From NCBI GenBank assembly GCA_963678705.1, contig OY783220.1, forward strand, positions 5,725,001-5,789,000: a stretch of 64,000 bases of DNA, given 5' to 3'. Position numbers and translations under genes: made by a program. The notes beneath the pieces were generated by a model. It saw only the letters and a list, made by a program, of their open reading frames with translations. It did no database searches and was not told the origin of the DNA. The stretch comes from Panorpa germanica (Eukaryota > Arthropoda > Insecta > Mecoptera > Panorpidae). The first letter of the stretch is position 1; each line of letters begins with the position of its first letter. Shown here piece after piece: positions 48,718 to 60,295 of this stretch.

Positions 48718-49075
48718 GATTACTATGACATTATTGGATCTAAACGAATGATTAAGGAAAGAATACAAAAAAGTGGGAAAGTTCTTATTAGAGGACACAG
48801 GAACGAACAGGACATACGAGCTTGACGCATCACAACACCTAATGAGCAAAACAATAGCTCCGCAGTGCAGCAACTGTCAGACGTAAATAACAGTCCATCA
48901 TCTCCTAATAACCTGCCCACAATATCAAACGCAACGAACAAAACATGCTAAAGGACATGCTTTCAGACAATCCGGAAGAAATTCGAAAAGTGCTTGAATT
49001 CCTAACTTATATAAACCTAACAAATCAAATTTAACTAAAATAAAATAACTTCAGGCGAACATGACCTTGATTATT
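48718..49075 (+). mobile_element. LINE ORF2 C-terminus and 3' UTR (LTHQHL family), copy 2
   Basis: Broken + strand frames parallel the 36.3-36.75 kb copy: KRMIKERIQKSGK, ASQHLMSKTIAPQCSNCQT, VHHLLITCPQYQTQR (the knuckle's His and Cys), and MLSDNPEEIRKVLEFLTYIN. The 3' UTR ends cttcaggcgaacatgacc. Several frame breaks are present. Confidence 0.75.
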
Positions 49076-49912
49076 AAAAAATTAGAAATTACTACGTCAT
49101 TGCATTCTCAATCACTTCATTTCTACAGTTCATTTACAAATAGTTTGAAATCTTTTGCAAAGTTTTGACCCTAGCGACAAACATAAAATAGTACTGATAT
49201 GCTGTACTGTAATGCTAATTACCAAGTCTAATGCTAATTTAATATTCAATTTTAGTTATTAAGACTATGAGGAGAAGTTAACAGTATGAGTTGATTAGGT
49301 TATAAGTTGAATATAATTTATGCAATTACATTCAATCTCCCTCACATAATCCAACTATTTGATATGGATTGCCCTGCAAATACTCTCTTCGAGTTTGGTA
49401 CACTAAAGTATAGTACAGGCGTTCATAGAGTGCCGAGAGTTGCTGTCGAATATACATATTGTGTAATAATACCTATAAGTATAGCATTCAGCCGAAACCG
49501 ATGCAATGAAGTTCCCTGCGCCAGTCTCCTGGGATCAGTCTGTTGACGATCAGATTTTGTGTAATGTTGGTAATTCCATACTGTCGTCTCCCAAATAACC
49601 TAGCTCGGCGTAAGTATTCTAATGTATGAATAAGAAACGGGGTTCAATCTGATACAGTTATCAATAGTTTGAAATTATCAATATACAAACTCCTAACTTT
49701 CTAAAAGTAAAATTTAACTTACAATCTGTCATACATAAAATTATTTCGGTTTGTGATAAATAAGAATAATTATTATGGATATAATTATTTATATGAAATA
49801 AAGCTAATAAATAATACCAAATTAAAATGGTAATTAATATTAAATAAAGTAAATTGACAGACGCACGCCGCATTATCACATAAATTTTATGGTTTTATAT
49901 CTTATCTGTCTT
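49076..49912. other. AT-rich DNA, nothing recognised
   Basis: No supported gene or repeat. Confidence 0.4.
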
Positions 49913-49913
49913 G

Positions 49914-50135
49914 ACTCTATTGTCACGTCTTGTCACACATTCCAAGAATCCAAAACGTGGTCATCTCACGCATTTGAAACAAACGGTTGGTTAGTATTAT
50001 TTTGTTTCTTTTTGTCTTGTTTCAAGGAAGTTAAATTTTAGATTGGATGTTACGTCACAAAGTTTATTATTCTTCTCTCTCTTACCACACGTTGGGGTCC
50101 TATTCCCTCCCCCTTTGTATGTGACGTAATTAAAA
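49914..50135 (+). repeat. CRE-motif dispersed repeat, copy 2
   Basis: cacgtcttgtcacacattcc, ttagattggatgttacgtcac, cccctttgtatgtgacgtaatt follow the order of the 23.8-24.09 kb copy with gaps. The ggggtcatcc start is missing. Confidence 0.5.
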
Positions 50136-50348
50136 CTTATCCACAAAATACATTTAAAATAAAAAAAATTAAAATTGTAGCTCTAAGAGAACGCATAGTA
50201 TATGTTTTGTGACTAAAGCATGCAATTGTAAGAATAAAACATAAACTCAAATGAATGGAATTGAGTTTTTTAATCATTTTAGGTTGTATACAGTGGTGTA
50301 TTAGGGGGCTATAAATTCTGGGCAATAGAATTTAAAACTCACTGTAAA

Positions 50349-50878
50349 TTTTTTATTTTTCTATAACACTACAACTGAGTATAGATATACTTATCTAGTA
50401 CCTTACATTTCAATAATTACACGGTGTGGTAGACATTACTCCAATGAACAATTCTACATGATTAGGTTACTAGGGTTTAGTCCTGCGAAGTCTTCGAACA
50501 TCATTACTATCAAGCAACATTTGCGCCACGGCGATGTTTTCGTGGTTACGAAGTCTCAATTCGTGCTTCGCTGCTATAGTTTTGATTTCTTCTCCGACTG
50601 TGTTAATCAGGTCTCTATGTATGTCGTCATTACATTAACTATTCCTCGTAGATCTTTATTTTGGAACGTTTGGATTGCTTTAACGTTAGTGCACTCCATA
50701 CGTCCACACTGGTTTAAGCACTTATTTACTGTATATAAGCAGCTTGTTTTCAATGTTTAGTTCAGAGCGTCGCCCAATTAGCCAATACATATTCCTGTAT
50801 TTTATGTTCAGTTCTTCTTTTTACTTTTTGACGTGCGTTTTCCAACTAAACTTGGTACCGTATTCCTAGCAGTAAATT
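50349..50878 (-). mobile_element. 5'-truncated Jockey-clade LINE, copy 2
   Basis: It is the inverse of 6.26-6.84 kb. The minus strand gives FSWKTHVKK, EELNIKYRNMYWLIGRRSEL, NIENKLLI, LKPVWTYGV, NDDIHRDL, INTVGEEIKTIAAKHELRLR, then the 3' UTR ending ctatagaaa-like aaaataaaaaa. WKTHV and VWTYGV are preserved here although damaged in the other copy. Multiple frame breaks are present. Confidence 0.85.
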
Positions 50879-51515
50879 GTCATGGTATATATAAAGAATT
50901 TAAGGAGTGTGGATGAGAATAAAGAGAAATTGACATTAAACATATACAGCTCTACACTCCGGGCCTGCTTACATTCAAATCAAACGCATGATAAATGCAG
51001 CTATTTCAAACTGGTAAGCTATTATGTACTCGCAGTGATGGGCCATAGATGGCCACATATGTTGCCGCCGATAATTAGACCTAGCAATAATTACGACAAT
51101 GTGTTGGCGTATTTCATACATCCGCTGCCGTTGTCTATGCGAACTATGCATTAACCCAATATTGTTATTGTTGAAGTACGAGTGAGTACATTAGTGGAAA
51201 TACGTACATTGTAGTTAACCGTTATCTGGGAACTAACTATAGGCTAATGATAGAGATCCATGTCCTTTATGTAGGAGCAACAAAGGAAATTGAAACACAG
51301 AAATTTATAGATCGTATTTCATTTTACCTTTCCAATCTATCTTGATTATAAAATATTCTTAGAAATTGTCTGAAAATTGTATGTTTTAATTAATTTTCTT
51401 AGAACACTGTATTGAGTCAGTTAAAATGGTGTCTACACTGTAGAAGCTTGCTGATTGTGTATAAGGCGAAACAACTCCAAAACATCAATACTAACAATAG
51501 TCGTCTAAAGTCAGA
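50879..51515. other. AT-rich DNA, nothing recognised
   Basis: A 90-codon + frame (50882-51154) begins directly at the edge of the LINE and shows no domain. Confidence 0.35.
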
Positions 51516-51695
51516 GTACACTGCAAAAAAGAAATTTGTCGAACAAAATGCTTTAGACGACGAAAGAAACACGCGTGGAAATAAATCTGCACCGCTAATT
51601 TGTATCAAACTGGGTATTTTTCCGCGTTATTCTTTTGCAGTGCAGTGCAGTGTTAGTCTAAGAAATATTTTTTCGACAATATTCTTTACGGTGTA
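51516..51695. mobile_element. Possible small inverted-repeat element
   Basis: The left segment gaaatttgtcgaacaaaatg-ctttagac is mirrored on the other strand by gaatattgtcgaaaaaatat-ttcttagac (about 51650-51690). Both neighbours contain cactgcaaaa-type sequence. Ends and TSD were not defined. Confidence 0.3.
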
Positions 51696-51875
51696 GATAC
51701 TGTTACGTTTATCGTATTAAGAGGTCATTTGTATGAAATTCAGTAAATTGAGGCTATTGTTTTGAAGAACTTCAAAATTTCAATTTATCCCAGCCTCATC
51801 ATTTCCTTAAAATACCGTGTTCTAACTTTATTTTTAATCTAAGGTGAAATAAGTCATTTTATCAATGATGCCATA

Positions 51876-52358
51876 AGGCCTATCGCATACTGCAAGCGAC
51901 GGCGAATTCGAATGTAAATCGGCAGCTTGGTTGAGCAGCTAGATTTTTGCATGTGTTGTATCACAATACATACATATCACGTACCGATATGACAGTACGC
52001 GAAATTGTCAACTTGTGTACTATAGGGTGTATTAGAGTTTTTTTGCACTAACATAATTTATCATAAGAGCAAAATTTTACTTTAATTTTTATCGATACAC
52101 CACTGTTATGAAAGAGACTGACTGTTATGAAGAGGAGATTGCTTTCTCTTTCATATCCTTTCTTTCTTTCGTTTGGTTAAAATTCGCTGATATGTGCTTC
52201 CAGTATGAGACCTACGTCACGCCCGTATTCGGACGGCTTTGTCGCTTGCAGTGTGCGAAAGTTCATTACATTTACAGAGTTCGGATAGGTAAAGCGTAGC
52301 AGCATGCATACGTCCGGCCAAAATTTGCTTAAATACGCTTGCAATGTGCGACATTGCT
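51876..52358. mobile_element. 483-bp MITE, TIR with ctgcaagcg, TA flanks
   Basis: The left end aggcctatcgcatactgcaa-gcg and the right end (minus) agcaatgtcgcacattgcaa-gcg are inverted repeats with mismatches confined to a few positions. Both are flanked by ta. A third copy of the terminal motif, inverted, lies inside at about 52235-52270 (gtcgcttgcagtgtgcgaaag). This suggests that one related element is nested in or fused to another. Confidence 0.65.
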
Positions 52359-52360
52359 TA

Positions 52361-53647
52361 TATAACAACAGCGCTTATATAACGCTACTAGTGCCAAAAT
52401 TACAAGTTTATTACAATAAATTTGTTGATAACAACAATAACTTAAGTTTAATTAATTAATTTTATATGAGGTTTTGAGGAAACAATTTATTGTACTTCAA
52501 AATTGTCCAAACCCTGTGCTTAACATATTTTACCTCTATTAAATAGTTTTTCTTTGTAGTTTTCACTATCTATATTAGAGTGAAGAAACTTTCAAAAGGA
52601 AATTTCGAAAGTTCTCCAAACTTGCTTTCAACTGAATAAAGAAGAGAAAACATTCATAGTATATAATAAAAAAAAGTAAATATTGTTAAAATGGAAGAAA
52701 AAGAATTTGTATGATAATCTACAGTTTATACCACTACAGTACATTAACAAAACCAGTACTTTTCAAAAATATGCAAAATATATACATAAATCAGATTATC
52801 CGAATAATTTAATTATTTTATTTCAAAAAAATATGCAACGTACAATAAATAAAACAAACAGTTTGGTTTTGTCATCTGGTGTTGGACATTTCAGCCTCCG
52901 ACACTAGGCGTCAGTAGGCACTACTGTTGCTTCCTGCATACAGCTTCTGGCGTTTTTGGTTTTAGGACCTGTTAGCTGGGGATAATAGTATAATCCAATC
53001 TGGCGCAGCTCATGAGATCGGTCATTTACTCATTTCAGTTATCGTTGACATCTGACAAAACACGAACTGTAATAACCATATGATATTTGTATGTGTATAT
53101 AATATTCTCACATTAAATGTATGTTCAGTGGGGCATGGTAAATGGGGGTGGCATCCCTCAACCCAATCCGACACATTCAACAAACAATGGACTTGCTGCG
53201 TTATAAATATGTTTTGTATATGTAGCTGCAAATCACAAATTGTGAAACTAATAATCTGTTAAATGGATCATAGTTTATACTAATACTGAGATTTAATATT
53301 TAATTATAGTAATAACATAATCATGTAATATGTAATACTTAAAATACCATATACATTTATTAAAAATGAGGTTGATATTTAGAAGAAATGATAAAATTAT
53401 TAACATGTTTTGTCGGCTATTTAAAATGTTTAAGAATAGCCTAGTCAAATTATTATTTTTCAAATTTATTTTGTCTGAGATACCTTAATACCTTGAGATA
53501 CTTTAATTACACATTGAGTATTTTTCCAGTAAACAATTTGGTGAAGTGTCCTGTTTTGTGACGTTTTTATCACTATTGCACTTCAATTATAGTTCGCATC
53601 AACTTCATTTTCATTTGTATTCCAACAGGTGGAGTGGTTTCGTCATT
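52361..53647. other. AT-rich DNA, nothing recognised
   Basis: The 74-codon + frame (52683-52907) is Lys/Asn-rich and unrecognised. Confidence 0.4.
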
Positions 53648-53778
53648 TGGAGCCGATAAATAGACATTTCATATGAACGACTGTGAGAAACCAAACAGTA
53701 AAGGAAGTCCTTCATGACAAAGAAATCACACGCATCTTTAATATGATGGCAAAGTGACTCCAAAATGTTGGCTGGGTA
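53648..53778 (+). repeat. Dispersed repeat shared with 61.03-61.16 kb
   Basis: gagccgataaatagacattt, catatgaacgactgtgagaa, gtccttcatgacaaagaaat and atgatggcaaagtgactcc match 61026-61155 at most positions. The family is not recognised. Confidence 0.65.
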
Positions 53779-54105
53779 AGTTAGTAACTTTTCTTTAATT
53801 ACAATAGCTTCTTACTGTTGAAAATTGCAGTTATTCTTAATTCAGAGTGTAAGTGGAAATATCTAGTAAGAAGGCTTTTTTTTCATTTTAAATTTTTTAA
53901 GGCTCATTTGGCGAAGTTTCAAAACTACGTCATGAATTAGGCTACTTTAGCGCGCCTCTAGATAGAGGATTTATTTTGCACTTTATTGAAGGTTGGCTAA
54001 CACCTTTAAGTAAGTGTACCTCAATTTAGAAGATTTATATCTTTGAATAACTGCCCAAATTTAACGGGACGTACTTAAAATTTGACAAAACAGGGGCCTT
54101 AATTC

Positions 54106-54382
54106 TGCACTGTTTTTTTACACTGTTAGTTTGACATCGTACTATTTTGCGCTGTATTTTACAATTTTGTTATTGTCTAGGTTATGAATAGAACACGAAA
54201 ATGCACTACTGGTACATAAAAAACAAGTGAACAAAATACACAATTTTTATATTACAATTAATGCGAGATATGACCTAGTCATTGGAATCGCAGTATCATA
54301 ATAAATAATTTAAAAAATAAAGTAGTAATTGTGTATTAAAATTGACACTATAATCAATAGATAGTGCAGAATAATTAAAAAA
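54106..54382. mobile_element. Possible MITE (ttaattctgcact ends)
   Basis: The left ttaattctgcactgttt and the right atagtgcagaataattaa form an inverted repeat of about 13-15 bp around about 275 bp. Text such as tacactgtt recurs just outside on the right, so the boundary is uncertain. Confidence 0.35.
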
Positions 54383-56525
54383 GTATACTGTTTCATTTTA
54401 CACTTTTTACAATTTAAAGGGCAGAATGTTTTGCATTGAACACAGAATACTTACACTGAAGTCCGGACAAACTGCACGAGAAAGTGCAACACTTTCTTTG
54501 AAAGCAAACACGATGAGTTAAACGTTCTACCAACTTGTCAATCTAATAACTTGCTTAGAACACTATTTAGATACGAGTATAATAATAAACCAGGGAAGTG
54601 GAAATGTCTAACTATACTCTTTGATACAAGATTATGTCTCTATTCTATACTCTTATGGGTGTAAATTATTATTTTATTATTAATAAAATATTTACGAAAT
54701 TAAAATACAAAAATATACAAGCAATCTTTGTAAATGAAAAAATTATTCAAATGTTAGTAGCTGTATAAAGTTTATATTTAAAAATTATGAAAAAAGAAAG
54801 ACTTTATACAAAAATTAGTATTCATAACCCAATTCTAAAACTTCAATAAAAGAAAATTGTACGAGTATGTATACAGTTGTATGTGAATAAGATCGTTTGT
54901 AAAACTAACAAGTTTATTTCTCAAAGGAAGAAAAAAAAATGTTGAAACAATTTATAGAAAACAATTACATTACACACACGTAGAAAATTCCATTAACTTT
55001 TGCCACATCCAAATCGTGGTCTTCTAGATTATAAGAGTAGAAGTGGAGAGGCAATTTAGAACACATGCATTGTGTGTTCTGTGCCGCGCACACCGTGTGT
55101 AAACGAGTGTCTACACAGTGTCGGAGTTGTAGGATGAGTTCCAGGCGCAATACTTCTAAAATCAAAAGCGTTAGTATTTGAGAGGCTAATGTTACTTAAG
55201 ACATATTATGTTAATAAAGCTTCGTATGTTGCAGTAAGTAAACGGAAAATTGAACCATTAAGCATAGCACCTCTCTACTATCCATTTGGTCATTGTAGTG
55301 GCAAAGCCCAAATAGAAGTAACGCATGAATTAGCTTAGAGCACACTAGAACGTTGCGCTGCATTATAATTCCAATATAGCAAGCTTCAGACTGGTCTGTA
55401 AAACAATTTACCGAGACAATATTCCTTTTTTCGTCATTTAATTTACTTAACATCAACATATTTGCTGTGCTACCTTAGTCTATCATCGACATTCTACTAC
55501 AATGTTTGTAGCATCATGGCCTCATATATGCAGATGTCAATTTTTGACCTCTCATCAGAAGAGAGAGATTTTTGAGATTCTAATGTTGTAAATTATCACT
55601 ACTTAAAAGAAATGCTCCGCTATAGTTTACTAGTGACAATGTTAAGCAAAAGTATAGTCCGGTATTCAGTGCAAACGTTGCGTAAACTTCATGTAAGATA
55701 TAATACAAACAGACTGTTGTATTATAGTAAATAACCTTTTGTGTACGATATATTATAGAAGCAGTAAGTACGAAAAGTATGACAAAATACAACATTGCCA
55801 AGTTGTGATAGCCATCCCCACTACACGTTTACTGTTTTAAAAAAATATGAACTTTAAATCCTTTAACCTTTTATTAACTGCTTAAACAATCTTAAAAGCA
55901 GTCCAAATTCTCCTAATTTATTGTTCTGCAATATATTAGTTGTATTAAAAGAATGTAGAATCGTTCTCGAGATATCCGTTAAAATGATGCCTCTTTTATA
56001 CTGTGTAGGTACCCTGCATGTTAAATATGCGTCTTTAATTATTAATATCTCGCTTTACAGCTGGTCAAAATATTTGAAATTTTTAATTTAAATTAACTAC
56101 ACTACTATACCATATATATATATAAGACAATATCTCTAATTTTATTAGGAATTGTAAATTTTTAATCAAACTTATGTGTTGCTCTGCAATCAAAGACTTC
56201 TATTTAAGTAATTTACATACTTAACTTAAATCACACTATCTTACCTGAGATAAAAGAAACGACATTTAAAGTTTATTATTTAAATTGTCAATTCCTTTTT
56301 ATTTAATTTAATCATAACCTAACAATATGCACAGTGAGTTCTGTCGACTCCAAATATCAACTGTATGCACGGCAATGAAAGTTGCTATAACTAATAGATA
56401 CCGTTAGGTCAGTGTTACCAACTAAAGAAATATAATTTCTTTACATATATATTGTATCTTTAAATTTTATCAAATTATGTGGATAGGTCGTTTTTCTAGT
56501 GGACTACATTAACTGCTCTACTCAA
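54383..56525. other. AT-rich DNA, nothing recognised
   Basis: A run of atatat at about 56110-56123 and a G+C-richer patch at 55075-55130 are the only landmarks. No frame is convincing. Confidence 0.4.
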
Positions 56526-56526
56526 A

Positions 56527-56577
56527 CAGAGGCGTAACTATCCTAATGATGACGCAATATCACTTGCTCCGCCACTG
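56527..56577. mobile_element. Remnant hAT MITE ends (51 bp)
   Basis: cagaggcgtaactatcc on the left and gctccgccactg on the right have hAT-like CAG...CTG ends (minus-strand cagtggcggagc) with almost nothing between them. No TSD found. Confidence 0.35.
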
Positions 56578-56973
56578 TTTGTACAGGGGTTGTGTTGTAT
56601 CAAACTGGTATAGATAATCCTATATAATAATACACCCTCAGGGGTTGTGACTCTAAGGAGATGATATCGAAATAAAAACCTTTATAGAGATAAAGTTTCC
56701 GTATGAGAGTATATATGTTTCTATGTGTGTGTTATCCATTCAAAGAGGATTCCACTTACTCAGAGAATTGGTTGTTTAAAACTTTAAAATTAAGTTGCAA
56801 ACATTTAAACGTTGTAAAATAAGATATCAATCTACACTAAAAATCAAATAGATTTTATGTGGTGAGGGACGTGGGGTGTACGGGTGTAAATAACATGTTT
56901 ACGAAAGGAAAAAGTCGTATATACAATGTCACGTGATATATTTCTGTAGTTTCTTATATCAGATATGTTGTTG

Positions 56974-57360
56974 CAGGGGCGGCCTTAGCCATTGCGAGGC
57001 ACAGAGGCACTTGTTATTTGTATAATTAATGTAAATTGTAAGTAAGTATTTTTGATGATAATTGACGAGAAATAAAATTTTATATTGGAGGTTTTATAAA
57101 AGTTAACAAGCACAAAGATGACAAATATTATTTTGGAGTGGCGAAAATATTGTTTTGCATATTCTATTACCTGCATTTTAAATTTCAACATTCTATCTTT
57201 TATGGTTCAGGAGATAATATACTTTGTAAGGTGCGACAGTTACCGTGCGGATTACTGAACGTTGCAACCAAGTTCCATTATAAAAAAATTACATTTTCGC
57301 CGCAAAAAAAAATAATGTTTCCGCTGCGAAAGAAATAATATTTTCGCCTCGAAAAATTAA
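56974..57360 (+). mobile_element. CAGGGGCGGCC repeat, longest copy
   Basis: It starts caggggcggccttagccatt and goes on gcgaggcacagaggcacttg. It contains the 105-bp block shared with 31.64-31.74 kb. The right part has three versions of tttcgccgcgaaaa (about 57294-57352). A hAT-type terminus is inferred from CAG; the right end is not defined. Confidence 0.55.
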
Positions 57361-57431
57361 ATTTTTTACGTTTCTACAAGTATAGCAGTATAGTATTAAA
57401 TGATTAACTAACATATCTCATAAAGATAATA

Positions 57432-58114
57432 CCTTCTTTTTTTTATTATATTAATTATGTGCCTTTCGGCTTTACAATCTACATTACTATATTTCTTAAT
57501 GCATTTCATATAAATTCAAAGTTAAAAACTAAACTTAAACTATTCTAGACTATTACTACTTCGAATAGTACTTTCTGTTTCTTCTTTTCTTGATCCTCTC
57601 TCTTCATGTCCCCTTCTCCTCCTTTATTCACACCGTTTCCTGCTTCTCCTTCCTTATTGCCTGTATCTTCATCTATCACCTCTTGCCTTCCTTGTCTCCT
57701 CTCGACAAACCCTCTATTATCTTTTCACTTTCCTACCTGCACTATCCTTCTTTCTTCGTTTTCACTTCTCCACTTATGTCTATTACAGGCATAAACGCTC
57801 TATCTTTACTATTTCCTCTTGACTCTCTTACTTTACTATTTCTTCTTGACTCGCTTCCTTTACTATTTTATTATTGTCTCTTTCTCCGTCATCCACCTCT
57901 TGTCCTTATCTCCTTTCCGCAAATCCTCTATTTTTCTGAACAGAAGTTTAACTGTTTCCTCGCTACTTCTTTCTTTCTCCTGCTTCCCTTCACTGCCTCT
58001 TTTAGTACTTCCTCTCTCTTCATGTTCCTTATGCAACCCAGCTACGAGCTTATTTATTGTCCTGTTTTCTCTTTCCTTTTTTTATAATAAAAAAAAATAT
58101 AATATAATAAAAAA
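57432..58114 (-). mobile_element. R1/TRAS-like LINE tail, longest of three copies
   Basis: Read on minus, it begins near 58114 and carries Lys/Glu-rich frames. These include VAGLHKEHEERG and, further on, KGSESRRNSKVRESRGNSKD. It ends with the 3' UTR tgtagattgtaaagccgaaagg. A 27-bp, nine-codon tandem repeat (57805-57831, 57832-57858, partial third) underlies the repeated ES(R)xNSK peptide. A possible 10-bp TSD aaagataata flanks it (57422-57431 and 58115-58124). The 165-codon + strand frame at 57590-58087 is its antisense and is not a gene. Confidence 0.85.
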
Positions 58115-58124
58115 AAAGATAATA

Positions 58125-59045
58125 ATTTTATTTTCTTAATTAATTTAATGGCGAATTTCTAATTAATTAAAACTGCTTACAAAATGAAAGAAATCTATCA
58201 AAACATATGACATAGATAAAACCACCAAATCAATTACACATAATTAATCAAATATAATACATAACACAATAAGAGTATAACAAAGAAGGAAACTAATTAA
58301 CGAAAATGAATCTCAATGAGCATTCTAAGTAGGGTCGGATATCCTACGGGAACATGCTTTTATCTGAATCACACGTTGTTTTATCACATCGTACGTCGTA
58401 CGTCGAGGGTTTGAACTCTTAAAGCGCCAAACCTTAAAAGGATGGCATAGTCATAAAATCTGTTAACCCCAGGTTATAAAATTAGTCAGGTCCAACTTAC
58501 ACAACTTTAATCCTATATCTAAGACAAGTCAAGTACTAAGAACTAACATCACAGTCTAGGGTTCTGGTCTGGGGTTCGTGTACATGAGACTAACCATAAA
58601 GTCATACATTGTGTGTAGAGGGGTCAGGAGCGGGGGGGGGAGGTCATAGTCATACTCGTACAGCTCGAGAAACACGCACGGTAATGGCTGCTGCTACAGA
58701 GGTTACGATGATTAATATTACTTTCTTATGTATGTTGAAAGTAAGTAGAAAAATCAGCTGTAGCAGTAAGAGATGAAAGACACAAGGCACAACCCAAAAG
58801 TTAGTTAACTAATTTAAATAAAGTGGTTGATGTCTGTGATTATGTAACGAATAAAGAAACATGTATGTATAAAGGATAACGTAATGAAACTGTTTTCTTT
58901 TAATTAATTTCATTTTTTGTTGTTTTGCTATGCTTTGACATGGACTGCCATACTCGCGTATACTATAAGTCTTACAAAATATAATAATTTATAAAAGGTA
59001 TTTTTTTTAAATTTAAATAATTTACTAATTAATTTAGATACATTT
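58125..59045. other. AT-rich DNA, nothing recognised
   Basis: cgtacgtcgtacgtcg (about 58391-58406) and a run of G (about 58634) are the only motifs. Confidence 0.4.
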
Positions 59046-59046
59046 A

Positions 59047-59490
59047 AGTATCATTCACACTCACTGCTTTAATTTTATTTTGTATTTAATTTAAATTGTT
59101 TAGCATATGGCAATACGCGTAGTCATCCACAGTACCATTGTTAATTTAATTTATTTTTTAAGTTTTCTTAGTTTTTTAGAACCTTGCAAAAGGTCCAATA
59201 TCTTAAATTAAGGAAAACTGTATTATATTATAACCTCCAAAATGTGACAATCTGTCAAAATGAAGTAAGATTTACTTTTTAAAAGAAGTTTAATGTCAGT
59301 TTTTGATAAATATAGAAGTGAAAACAATTTCTATTAGTAATTCTTATTAAAAATAGCAATTTTAATTATCTCACATACAATTTTGTTAAACTGTCAAAAT
59401 TTATATTACTAACGATACATACGCACCAATTAAATTAAATAAACCTAAATTAAAACACAAATGTGAAAAGGAATGCTTAAACGAAAATTT
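59047..59490 (-). mobile_element. TA-flanked MITE (copy 4), one end lost
   Basis: It starts agtatcattcacactcactg, the right-hand terminus of the family, so it is inverted relative to the others. It continues with gcatatggcaatacgcgtag, cacagtaccatt, ccaaaatgtgacaatctgtc and ctgtcaaaatttatattact. Similarity fades after about 59485, and the second terminus is missing. Confidence 0.8.
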
Positions 59491-59975
59491 AAAATTTTTC
59501 TTAATACCTGGTTTTAGATTATTCTTTAGAACTGTTCTGAAATTTATAAAGTTTTTTTAGAGCGTAGTGTTTGAAATCTTATATCCTTATGTTTTACACT
59601 TTAGCGTGTAAATATCCTTCCATCACTAACTAATTATTTATTTGATTCGTTACTACATATTCCTACAGACATATCCTCTGATTACGTCCTATTAATGACC
59701 TCAATCCCAACAACCTTTGACATCTTGACAGTTCATTAAGAGCAAAGGTGTTCGCTCATAAACAGATTTATGTGTGTGTGCGTATCGTGTGCGGTCAACC
59801 ACAACCGTACATAGCATACTACACACGTCTAGCAAATGACAAACCAACAGTCGTAATTGTAAGTGTTAAAGGGCACCACAGATGGTCTATAAGCACGCAC
59901 GTGTATGATAGTCCTAAGCGCCTAAGCACGCATAAAATACAAGTTCTTTGTATTTCACATATTCACTATACAATA
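59491..59975. other. AT-rich spacer, nothing recognised
   Basis: The 76-codon + frame at 59748-59978 has no domain. Confidence 0.4.
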
Positions 59976-59978
59976 TAA

Positions 59979-60295
59979 TGCCGGTTTCACATGAGAGACA
60001 GTTTTGTTGTCAAAAAACAAAACAAAATCAAGTTTTGTTTTATTTTAAAACAGTTCTGTTTTTTGAAAACAGACTGGTCACACTGAACAGTCTGGTTTTG
60101 TTTTTAGTGTTTTTCTGTGCAACTGAAAAGCGCAAATGTTCACAAAAAACAAAACTGTGTTTTCAAACTAAAAAGACTAAAAAGCACATCTAGTTTTCCT
60201 TTGATAATACCGACTTCAGATGGGAATGTGTTTTGTTTACTAAAACAGTTTTTAAAGACAAAAATGTTTTAAGAACTATCTCTTTGGTGTAAACA
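59979..60295 (-). mobile_element. Harbinger-like MITE (copy 2, inverted, shortened)
   Basis: The left end tgccggtttcacatgagaga and the right end ctatctctttggtgtaaac match the termini of 40621-40992 in inverse order (aacagttctgttttt, aagcgcaaatgttcac). About 55 bp shorter. Confidence 0.8.

Noticed and set aside
57590-58139. Longest + strand frames (165, 106 and 62 codons), hydrophobic and Ser/Phe-rich, looking like membrane proteins
   Set aside because: They are the antisense of the purine-rich R1-like LINE tail; the related copy at 34.9 kb yields the same false frames.
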